A stretch of 64,000 bases of DNA, from contig NC_134959.1 in assembly GCF_965638725.1 (NCBI RefSeq), positions 11,164,417-11,228,416 on the forward strand, in the 5' to 3' direction. This document shows, piece after piece, positions 1 to 8,590 of the stretch. The DNA comes from Aptenodytes patagonicus (taxonomy: Eukaryota > Chordata > Aves > Sphenisciformes > Spheniscidae). How positions within the stretch are numbered: position 1 is the stretch's first letter; each line of letters starts with the position of its first letter. The translations under genes were made by a program, and so were the position numbers. The notes beneath the pieces were generated by a model. That model saw only the letters and a program-made list of their open reading frames with translations. It had not been told where the DNA came from and ran no database searches.

Positions 1-626
1 CACCTCACCCCACCCCCCTCCACTCCCACCCCCACCCCCCCCAAAAAAAACAAAAACAAGGAAAAAAACCCCTTCCAGAATGCACCTGTGGTCAAGGACT
101 TCTATTTGATATTGGGTATTAGGTCACAAATTTAAACCAAAGGTATAACGTTTTTCCTCAGTAAAGTCACTGTGCTTCAGCAGATGTTTTACTTGCTCAA
201 CTGTTTGTTTTGTCTTGTCTGTAAAGTTATTTCAGGAAAGGTACTTAGGAAAAAAAAACCAAAACCAAATGAGAGCAGATAACAGAAGAAAAAAGGCAAT
301 TTCTAGCAGATTTCTTCAAAGTGGGCAAAAGACTAGCCCATCTTCCTTTCACCTCTACAAAAATGCGTGCATGTTGCTGAAGCTGTAGCTCAAAGCACTA
401 CTGCACTGTCAAGCCTCTGACAGTATTCAGCGATTAATTTCTTTCTGCATTGCTGCTTTTACCTGTACTGAGCAAAAATACATGAAACAAGATGAAATGT
501 CAGTGCACACTCTAGGCTGTCAAGTATGACAGACTGAAACTACAGAATGGTATATGCCAGTGACAGGTTAATGTGGGTGACTCATTTTTAAAGAAAAAAA
601 AGTAAATGTCACTTTTTTTTGGGCAG
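1..626 (+). other. GARRE1: GARRE1 intron (partial, window edge)
   Basis: This is non-coding intron leading into the penultimate GARRE1 exon. It opens with about 45 bases of C-rich low-complexity sequence (1-45). It ends in a T-rich tract and GGGCAG acceptor at 621-626. I see no other gene in it. Confidence 0.7.
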
Positions 627-705
627 AAAACACAGTAGTGGTGAACAGGAACCTAGTACGCTACCATCACCACCTCTTCTTTCTGCAGCAGATGACCGTA
701 ATCAG
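627..705 (+). CDS. GARRE1: GARRE1 penultimate coding exon
   Basis: The 79-nt exon is flanked by acceptor GGGCAG and donor GTAAGC. It contributes 26 full codons reading KHSSGEQEPSTLPSPPLLSA and onwards to DDRNQ, matching the RKHSSGEQ...PPLL segment of GARRE1. Confidence 0.9.
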
Positions 706-1498
706 GTAAGCTGAAAATGGCTTTGCTTAGTAATTTTTCCTGTTTGCATTTTGGGGTGGTTTACACTAGGAAAACAACTAGAATAGCATCTCTATCTCCA
801 GATTGCTCACCTCAGCTAAAACCCAAACCATGTGCACTCAAGTAGTACTAGATGCTTTTATCAAAGTTACCAAGTTTAAATATTAAAATTGGAAATCACT
901 TATCTTTTTCCCTTGTAGCAGAAAGAGCGGGGCTACTATGTGTCAAGCAAATGTGCTTAAGTAAATAAAAAGGTTTTTCAATAGGCAGGTATTTTAAGCA
1001 TTGAGAGTGCTATATAGATGCATCAATTCTGCTGTCAAACATAAATTAATCTTCTGAAACTGTCTTAAGGAGGGGATAAGGTGATGTGTTAAGTATTGTC
1101 TCAAAAAAGAAGAGTTTTGGTATTAAAACATCTCCCCCCCCCCCCCAACCCAAACAATTTTGTTTTCTCAGGATAATAAAACCAAAACCTGGCCTCCAAA
1201 GGCACCCTGGCAGCACACGTCGTCTGTCACGAACACGCTACCCAGTCAGAGTACATCTTTGTATCCTATGAGCAGCCCTGTCAGCCAGTGGAGTGACACG
1301 ATGCAGATCCTCCAGTCGCCCATGTGGGCAGCAGCCAACGACTGTGCTCCAGCAGCAGGAATTTCCTCTAACTTTGCCTACGCGCAGCAGCAGCAGCAAT
1401 CACAACAACAGGCCTCCCAGCACAAACAGATGAATAAGGGCTTTAAATCTTTTCCAGTAAAGCACGAACGCAGACCATCTTACCTGCATCAGTACTAA
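627..1498 (+). CDS. GARRE1: GARRE1 (KIAA0355), C-terminal two coding exons; 5' part outside window
   Basis: Granule Associated Rac and RHOG Effector 1 is a large cytoplasmic protein described as a RAC1/RHOG effector linked to P-body and CCR4-NOT components. Coding exons seen are 627-705 (entered in phase, one base completing a split codon) and 1172-1498 (stop TAA 1496-1498). They encode about 134 C-terminal residues. Diagnostic segments against the recalled human C-terminus are KHSSGEQ, TLPSPPLL, DNKTKTWPPKAPWQH, QWSDTMQILQSP, KGFKSFP and a final ERRPSYLHQY. The bird protein has a Gln-rich stretch (QQQQQSQQQ) where I recall the human one being Pro-rich. It runs tail-to-tail with SS18L2. In human I recall LSM14A and GARRE1 as a tandem same-strand pair; here they are on opposite strands. 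Confidence 0.93.
1134..1146 (+). repeat. C13 homopolymer just upstream of the GARRE1 last-exon acceptor
   Basis: Thirteen consecutive C residues lie about 25 bases before the TTTTCTCAG acceptor ending at 1171, within the polypyrimidine region. Length may vary between individuals or be a sequencing soft spot. Confidence 0.85.
1172..1498 (+). CDS. GARRE1: GARRE1 last coding exon
   Basis: Acceptor TTTTCTCAG is followed in frame by DNKTKTWPPKAPWQH. The frame is open for 108 codons to TAA at 1496-1498. The ATG-initiated frame beginning at 1160 is only this exon read back into the intron. Confidence 0.93.
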   Translation, partial: DNKTKTWPPKAPWQHTSSVTNTLPSQSTSLYPMSSPVSQWSDTMQILQSPMWAAANDCAPAAGISSNFAYAQQQQQSQQQASQHKQMNKGFKSFPVKHERRPSYLHQY

Positions 1499-2847
1499 TT
1501 GCTTTTCATATTGGAAAATGCAGCACAGGGCCAAACATAAATTACATATATTTTGTTTCACAACTGTGTATTGGCTATATCCTGTTTATCTCATTAAATA
1601 TGGAATTAAGGGCGTTTGGGTGAGATATACAAACTCTTGAACTCTGATTTACAGTGCTGAGCAAATATGGCCAATATGTTTGTTTGTACATGAAACAGCC
1701 CAAAACTGTGATGTAGAAATGCTTTTAAAAATGTGTATATTGCCTTTACTTTCAAAACCTTTTTTTTAAAAGAACTGCTGAAGGACTACCATACAAGAAA
1801 CACTGTATTTTATAGCTATTTTTCATATAGATTTATAGTTAAACATCTTACTGAAACACATTGAATATGTTGAAGCAAATATATAGCGGTCACTTTGCTC
1901 AACACTGTTTGTGTTTAAGTTTATAATGGGCAAGCTGTAAAGCCTTTGTATTCTTCAGAAATGGCCTGTGGGCGACTTTTTTTAAATGAAGTGCAACAGC
2001 AGCTTTTCGTGTGCCACACAAGCGAGTTCATCGTGGAACTGTTGCAGAAACAGTTGCGAAACCGAGTTTTGTGGGAGTTTCCTCACTCTAAGTCAAGATC
2101 AGCAGAACCACTCAACCTTGTGTCACAAATGTTATCTGAGCTGCTTAAAGTAGATGGCATCTGTGTGGATAATATGACACTGGTTTTCAAATAAATACAC
2201 CCTTTCTTACCGCTTCATTTGGCCAAAGGCATTATCCACACAGTGCTCCTTAAGTGTGTGAAAGTATAGCCTAAAAGACTACTTGCATATATTTAAAGTC
2301 TTATTTCAGATGCTACAGTTGACTAAAAATTGTGAGCTGGCTCAGAAGATACTAAACTGAAACGTGGGGTAGCAGTTAGTTAAAAGAACATTATTTTTTT
2401 TAAAAGGATAAAGTAATTATTTGCAGTCAATATGTGCCATTAAGTGAACCTGTGGAATTAGGAATCATCTTCCAACCAAAGTGGATCCGGGAGAGTGACT
2501 GGTGCTTAAAAACTGAAGAACAATGGTAAATATATGTATAGCTATCCCACTGTATATTAATTGAGATTACAGAAGATTCTTTATATAGTTAGAGCTTATT
2601 TAAATTTTCATATTTCATCTTTGAAAGAGTCTAAAAACCACAATATTTTCTGGTATAAGAGTTTTGACAGTATTAATCTTATTTTTGTATTTTTCTTAAG
2701 TCATATCATTCTAATATGTTAACTACTAGTAAAATGGGTTATTAGTTCTAACTACATAATTTTTCAATGAAGATAAAGCACATTTGTTGTTTTTGTTTTT
2801 ACAAACTAAGTACATCTATATCTAAAGATACCAAAAAATAAATACAT

Positions 2848-2864
2848 TATATATATATATATAA
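2848..2864. repeat. (AT)n microsatellite in GARRE1 3'UTR
   Basis: A short uninterrupted AT dinucleotide run sits between two AATAAA hexamers. Confidence 0.8.
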
Positions 2865-3520
2865 ATAAAAAGTATACACAACACTAAAACTATTAAACAC
2901 TTGGGTATTTAAAACCCATCCACCTTTTCTGTTTGTATGGTGATGGGCTATATTTGCAGGCCCAGATTGTTACCTTTTGTGCTGTTTGAGGATGCCAATG
3001 TTGCCTGTATTTATGATATTGTCACCATGTTTTCTGAAACTTCATACTTACCATGTTTACAAAGATTTGTTTGCTGTACATAGACTTTTTACAGTAATGT
3101 CCTTTGCACAATCAGTGTGGCTTCTGTCTGTAAATTGTTAATGGTCTGTACTACTATAATTTTGAAAACCCTCTGCTGAAAATGTTAGTGGTTATTTAAC
3201 TTGATGAATGGTTTTGAGTTTCCTAAATCCTGTCATTTAGATCTAATATTAAATCCTAAATTTGGTTGTACTTGCTGGTTATTCATACTAAGACCAAAAT
3301 GGAAGTTAATGAAAACACTTAATTTTGAACTTTTTCTAACAAGTGCCAAAATTATTGCTATAGTTTTTGCAGTTTATTTGTAATTACAAATGCTGGCAAG
3401 TTTCTGGACCTACAGAAGTGAATTGCGAAAAGAAACGACGTTTGTCTGCATTTTGACCACGTAGGTGCTACTCTGTCCTTTGCTTCCGATTGTTCTGAAC
3501 ACTGGTAACTTTAAGAATTG

Positions 3521-3575
3521 TTGCACTTGGCAAACGAGTCTTGCCATTAAACTTCACTTACACTGCCAAGTGCAA
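3521..3575 (+). other. 12-bp perfect inverted repeat (stem-loop) in GARRE1 3'UTR
   Basis: TTGCACTTGGCA at 3521-3532 is exactly reverse-complementary to TGCCAAGTGCAA at 3564-3575, with a 31-base spacer. In RNA this would form a stable 12-bp hairpin. The function is unknown. The stem looks short for a microRNA precursor. Confidence 0.7.
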
Positions 3576-3715
3576 GGGTTTGGTGCTTAGTTAACTTACC
3601 CTTATTGCAGTGCTTCTTGTGAATAGCTAATGCTTCTGAACTGGAACTGTACATTTTGTATTTAAAGCTTCTGTAAAAGTAAACTATTTGCTTTATTAAA
3701 GATATACATTTAATA

Positions 3716-4986
3716 GGTCATACCTGTTTAAAATATGCACCTTGCTGAAAATGAGCAGCACCTTAAACTGTAACTTTGGTTTGTAAACAAAGATCTTATT
3801 TCATTAACACGGGATTATTTAACAGTTTGAAAATTGTCAACTGCCTACTTCCTGACTCATCATATAAAAACAAACTTTATGCACTGTACAATCTCAAGCA
3901 GCTTTAACGCTACTTTTTCAAGTAGATTGCACTGAAGAACAGGATACAGAAAATGCCTTAGCAGTGTCTTGGAACTAGTAGTGCAGATGAACGTTGCCAA
4001 AACCGAGTTACTTGAATTTTTAGCAATCAGAGTAAATAATTTTGATGGTAGTGAGCAAAATGTAAATTCCCCTCCCTCCCCCAAACTACTCTCAAGGCTG
4101 TTAGTTTAGCTTATGTTAATCGTGCCACTGAAATGTAGTATCCAAGGTGTGCAAGTAAGCTGTGCTCTTTCTGGATAAGAGCATACAGCTGACCATAAAT
4201 GCTGACAGATACCCAGGAAGCGTATGAATCCATTTTGATGATGCAAGAATTTACTTGTTTACAGTCTGCAGTACAGAGCATTTCAAGCAAAAAGGAAAAG
4301 GCTTGATACAACTAGGGCAAGCATACAGCCTTCTCTCACTGAGTGTATAGGCTTGATTTCTCCCTTGCACTTAACTGCTCCAAGTTATGCAACAGTCCCA
4401 TCTTTCCTAGAAAAGTTAACATTTGTTTCACTAAATCGCTGAGCTGTTCCTTTGTTAACATGTTACATTAATCCAGAATATACTATAATTTACAAAGAAC
4501 ATCTTCAGTTTATTAAGCACAACTTCCATGATACAAGTCTACTGCTTATATATATGGCAACATATGACCAATTTTGTCATGCTGGAGGTAGAAAGAAGTT
4601 ACCTGGCTAAACGCTTACCCTATTGTTATACAACCTTAGTCATGAAACAGTCTCTACTTCAATCAGACTGCAAGACTTCTCTCTCCAAAGGCATCTCTGG
4701 TAGTGCTGTCCTGACAACCAGGCTATTTTCAGAAGTATAGTACATGGAGTTTTTCAGAGGGGAAAAAGGGAGAGTGATAATTATCACCCTTAAGTTCTGC
4801 TTACAGTAATGGGGGGGAAAGCTAGCCTAATATTGCATCAAAAACTACGTTCGTGTTTTTAACATAAAAGTATGGATGACTCCTTTTTACCTGCCTTTCA
4901 AGACCACAGCTTCTCAGCTCTCAAAGTGGGACTCTTAAGTATTTCTACAGATAAAAGCATCACTGCTTGTGTCCAGGTACGCGCAG
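3716..4986 (-). other. Convergent intergenic / SS18L2 3'UTR region
   Basis: This lies between the converging GARRE1 and SS18L2 genes. A minus-strand AATAAA (TTTATT on plus, 4509-4514) is a plausible SS18L2 poly(A) signal about 475 bases after its stop. Another at 3692-3697 would overlap the GARRE1 3'UTR. No further genes are seen. Confidence 0.45.
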
Positions 4987-5074
4987 TCAGTCTACAGTCT
5001 TCTGTGTGCTGGGTGGCGTTGCATCAGCAATTGTGGCTAAATAAATGAGGTTTCTATGCAGGATATGCTGGTAC
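4987..5074 (-). CDS. SS18L2: SS18L2 exon 3 (terminal coding exon)
   Basis: Minus-strand acceptor AG lies at 5076-5075. The first base completes a split Gln codon. The exon encodes YQHILHRNLIYLATIADA plus a short divergent tail ending KTVD, then TGA. Confidence 0.94.
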
Positions 5075-6230
5075 CTATGAGAGGAAGAAACATAGTATCT
5101 GGGAAATGTGTTCTTTTCTAGCAAACCATCCACACTTCAATAGTAGCTTTTGGAATCTGACCAATATTTTCTGTTGTGGAAAGAAGTAGCAAACTATAAA
5201 AATAACAAAATCAGGGCAAACACCTCCATATCCCGTTCTTGTTCTAAAGCCCGGTATACTGCACTGAACTGCACTTTGTCACCAAGTATGCGCTACTAAC
5301 CCACTTTGATAGTAAACATGCACATTAAGAGCTTTGTATGAGCAATACTGAAAAGATGCAGAACTGCAAGAGGGCAGCTCAGGGGCAGGAGATGACAAAG
5401 CTCCACCATTGGGCTGCTCTGAACATAGAGCCAGCCGTGCCCAGGCTCGGCAACCGCTGTCAACCCGTCTGTCGTCCCGGTCCTCTGCAAGCTTAAGAGC
5501 TGAACTGCTGTGGAGCCACGAGCTGACCACCCTCACCCTTCTGTAAATACCACTCAGTGCTTTACACACGCTGGGGGGGGGGGGGAGGAAAAGCCCGCCC
5601 AGGAGAGCTGGTTCTCATATTGACACAGAACAAAACCTTGACAAAAAGGCGCAGGCATCAGATTTATTCTATACGGTGGCATTTTTGCTTTACAGATCTG
5701 CGAGAGCAATTTTTGGGAAGCCTCCTAAGAAGAACAACCGCATTTACTTCTTAACTACTCCGGAGCGGGGAAGCTCCGGAGAGCAGGAACCGCGCTTCGC
5801 TCTCGTTAGGAGTTTGGGGACGTTGAAGCCCCCGGGCTTCCGGGTTGCCCGGAGCAGACAGCGCGAGGCCCCGGCGCCCGCGCCCGCGGGGACTCACTTA
5901 CTGCACGCAGTCGGTGGCCCGGCCCTTGCTCTGGTACTCCACGATGCACCGGATCAGCTGGTCGTTCTCCTCCAGCAACTAGGGCACAGGAGCGCGCCGT
6001 CACCGCCCGCCTCGCGCCCGCCGCGAGCCGCTACCGCCCCCCGCCGAGGCCGAGGCCGAGGCCGAGGCCGCGCCCGCGCCGGGCAGGGCCGGCTCTACCT
6101 CAGCCCAGCCGCGAGGGCCCGTACCGCCGCCGCCGCGGCGGCCCCTCACGCCCGCGCTCACCCGCTGCAGCGTCTCCTGGTTCACCTCCGCCTTCCCGCG
6201 CAGCCGCTCCGGCACGAAGGCCACCGACAT
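4987..6230 (-). CDS. SS18L2: SS18L2, SS18-like protein 2 (complete, three exons)
   Basis: This is a small nuclear protein consisting essentially of the SNH/SSXT domain found at the N-terminus of SS18 and SS18L1, the BAF (SWI/SNF) co-activator subunits. SS18L2 lacks their long QPGY-rich activation region. Minus-strand coding exons are 6230-6162 (23 codons), 5978-5902 and 5074-4987 (stop TGA at 4989-4987). Together they make 234 nt and 77 residues, which is the length I recall for human SS18L2. Diagnostic sequence is MSVAFVPERLRGKAEVNQET, then LLEENDQLIRCIVEYQSKG, then YQHILHRNLIYLATIADA. MSVAFVP and RGKAEVNQET favour SS18L2 over SS18 and SS18L1. All introns are GT-AG and phases join cleanly. 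The presence of introns argues against a retrocopy. It lies downstream of LSM14A in the same orientation. Confidence 0.95.
5573..5585. repeat. G13 homopolymer in SS18L2 intron 2
   Basis: Thirteen consecutive G residues on the plus strand (C13 on the transcribed sense strand) lie inside the 827-base intron 5901-5075. Confidence 0.85.
5902..5978 (-). CDS. SS18L2: SS18L2 exon 2
   Basis: Acceptor CCCTAG is followed by TTGCTGGAGGAG. The exon encodes LLEENDQLIRCIVEYQSKG and onwards to TDCVQ, and ends at donor GTAAGTGAG. This is the core helix of the SNH domain. Confidence 0.95.
6043..6072. repeat. (CCGAGG)n hexanucleotide tandem in SS18L2 intron 1
   Basis: About four to five copies of the CCGAGG unit sit inside a very short (183 nt) first intron. 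The run is GC-only except for one A per unit. Confidence 0.8.
6162..6230 (-). CDS. SS18L2: SS18L2 exon 1 with start codon
   Basis: ATG at 6230-6228 opens 23 codons ending LQR, then donor GTGAGC. The start is fixed by the conserved MSVAF N-terminus shared by the SS18 family. Confidence 0.95.
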
Positions 6231-6684
6231 GCCGCCGCCGCCGCCCCGCGCAGGACCTGACGGGAACCGGCGGCCCCGCCCTCCGCGGGCTCCCATTGGC
6301 TCCCAGGGACCGCTCGCGCACGCCCCACCCCCGTGAACGGCCGCGGCGGCCGCCGCGCGGCCCGGCACGTCCGCGGCGGGGGCGCGCGGCGAGGGGAGGC
6401 GGGGCCCCAGCCGGGCGCCCGCCGGCACAGGCAGGGGGGCGGCGCCCCGCCCCGCGCAGCCGTCAAGGCCTCTGCCGCCGGAACGAGGGTCCCCCCGCCG
6501 CTCCCCCCTTTCGGCTGCCGCTCGTGTGTAGGATGCCGTCACTCCCCCCCGAAAACACCGCCCCGGAGTACGACAGAACCTCCCCCTCCCCGCCCCAGCC
6601 CACGGGCACCCGGGGAACAGCCAACCTCTTCTTCGGCCGGGTCCCAGCCGAGAGACCACTAACCCTCCTGCCAGCACAGAAACG

Positions 6685-8566
6685 ACCTCCAAACGACTGA
6701 TTTTTATTGAACGGTTTATTATTCTGGTTTAAAATAAAAAAAAGAGAAACGCTCACTCTCGTGGAAGGTATGCCACGCTGCTGCTTCCTGGGCACTGAGC
6801 ACCCCACCTCATCACCCACCGACCGGGGGAAAGACTGGAATTCATACCCTCACAGCACGTATCATCGGTATTTACAATTCATCGTGTTTAAATAAGCCTG
6901 GGACACCTTATACAGTATACATAGTTATTGCAACAGTACAGCACTTGCCTCTGTGGTCAAAGACCTCAATGGTTGTTCAGAATCATGATTCGCGGATCCC
7001 AAAAGGCATTGTTGTTAACATGCAAAAAACATTACTAAACAATATTATCTAACTTCTACGGTTGCCAAATACTTGACCTTAATAAGGAAACCAATTACAA
7101 AATACTTCCTTGTAGTGCTATACAAAAGTTATAAAATTAAGATTCTATCAACCACTTTTAAATACTCCAATTTTCCAACAGTGCAGTTTTCCACATCTTT
7201 ATCACCACTGAGCATTTTGAAGCTGAAGTAAAAAAAACAACAAAAATCAGCAAATTAGATCAAAATGTTTTAATCTTTGGATCCCTTTATTCCTGCGGCC
7301 TTCATATACATATACCGACACAAATGACCAGTTTTCTATTTCAGCATATCAAAAAGTTGTAACTAGTCATTCAGAATTGGCAAAAAGTCCATACTATGTC
7401 ATTTGTGAATTCACGGTCTTAGAACCAGAGTCTCAACGTCTCCAAGCTACGGTCTATCAAAATGCAAACAACTTCAAACACTAAGAATTCTTTAAATTGC
7501 TTATGCCTACAGGTATTACAACAAAGTTAACATTTCAAGGATTGACAAATGGAGACATACTTTTGTCCCAGGCATTCCAGGAGAATCACTAACTCCTGTG
7601 CCTGGTCATTATTAAAAAAAGTTAGTATTTATCACTAAGTAAAATTAATTGCAGATTTTGACATACGAAAATTTCTTTTCTCCTTATTTGAAAATATCTC
7701 CTTAATTTGGTCAAATCCTGTGATATGCCAGAAACTACAAAATCAAATTCTTGCAAGAGAAGTGAAGAGTGTATCCAGTTTCGTGTCATGGAAGAACATT
7801 TTCAAATCTTCATTATAGTCCAAATATAAAAATCAAACATTTAAGCCTGAAAAGCTGCTAAAGAAAAAACCCAACTAATTCAGTGTTCTTCAGCATATCA
7901 ACTTTTGCAGTAACACAGTATGTGTGCCGACTTAAAAATGTTTATTCGTTAAAAAATTAGTCGCTTTTTATACAGCTATACAAAGTTTGCAATGTTTCTT
8001 TGGCAATGGGATATAATGGAATTTTACAACTATATAAAAAGTTTCCTTTGCCTAAGAAACAGTATTTACTGTGTGTACATATTTGACTGACAAAGCAAGT
8101 TTTCTACTGTCCAGCACCCTAGTTGATAAAAGTACAACTATCTCAAAAGGGATATTACAGGATTTCCAAAAAACAACCTTCAGTGGATCAAAACACTCAC
8201 AGTATCGACGGCCTTCTGCATACAGTTGTCCTTACAACTTGAAGCAATTATCAAATACAGTTTAGTAATAAGAAAAATCCTTTCAGTGATGAAAAAATAC
8301 TTAAACTCCATCGACGTACTGCTTTATAATTAACTATACATAAGAAATTACTTATCCTTCTGTCTCAAATATATTTAATGCTCACTGTTTTCAAAGATGG
8401 CCATTTTTCAAAAGTAACTGCATTACACCCCTTTGAAATTAAATAGTAAAATCCCAGTGCTGGTGACAAGTATACAGCAAACTAACTTCATTCTTTGCAG
8501 AGACTGAAACTAATTCTCTGGATCGAGAAGATCTAGACGTTCACCCGGTTTCAGCTTTCTTGTAGA
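6685..8566 (-). other. LSM14A: LSM14A 3'UTR
   Basis: This is AT-rich minus-strand 3'UTR of roughly 1.9 kb. Two AATAAA signals (TTTATT on plus at 6715-6720 and 6703-6708) are followed by a GT-rich downstream element, putting cleavage near 6680-6700. That is only about 450 bases before the SS18L2 start codon. I see no other gene within it; the 64-codon frame at 8071-8265 is chance. Confidence 0.7.
6703..6720 (-). terminator. LSM14A: LSM14A poly(A) signals (paired AATAAA)
   Basis: Two AATAAA hexamers on the minus strand at 6720-6715 and 6708-6703 precede a GT-rich stretch (GTCGTTTGGAGGTCG). Confidence 0.65.
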
Positions 8567-8590
8567 CTATGCAGCAACTTTGTTGTCTTT
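8567..8590 (-). CDS. LSM14A: LSM14A exon 10 (terminal micro-coding exon)
   Basis: Acceptor CTCTAG is followed by KDNKVAA and TAG at 8569-8567. Human LSM14A has alternative C-termini, and I recall one ending in a KDNKVAA-like tail. I did not find the KTTAFGP alternative between 8590 and 10510. Confidence 0.82.
   Translation of the reverse strand, partial: KDNKVAA

Larger units (their letters stand above)
1499..3715 (+). other. GARRE1: GARRE1 3'UTR (extent estimated)
   Basis: This is AT-rich non-coding sequence after the stop. Candidate plus-strand poly(A) signals AATAAA lie at 2190-2195, 2837-2842 and 2864-2869, with an ATTAAA near 3695, so several 3' ends are possible. It holds a short (AT)n run at 2848-2862 and a 12-bp stem-loop at 3521-3575. 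The 82-codon frame at 1946-2194 shows no recognisable domain and I treat it as chance. The exact end is inferred. Confidence 0.5.
5760..6660. promoter_or_regulatory. SS18L2: CpG island / SS18L2 promoter
   Basis: This is a dense GC- and CpG-rich block covering SS18L2 exons 1-2 and upstream sequence. A CCAAT box on the minus strand (ATTGG on plus at 6295-6299) lies about 65 bases before the start codon, in the usual position for an NF-Y site. The block ends near the LSM14A cleavage region. Long frames called here on both strands are GC-driven artefacts. Confidence 0.75.

Noticed and set aside
1946-2194. 82-codon plus frame downstream of GARRE1
   Set aside because: It lies in the 3'UTR, has no recognisable domain and no splice signals tying it to a gene.
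5676-6819. Several overlapping 60-230-codon frames on both strands
   Set aside because: They are GC-driven frames in the SS18L2 CpG island. Only the three spliced SS18L2 exons have family support.
6685-8566. Possible PSMA7/PSMA8-like gene between LSM14A and SS18L2, expected from the paralogon
   Set aside because: No proteasome alpha-subunit motif is seen on either strand; the stretch reads as LSM14A 3'UTR.
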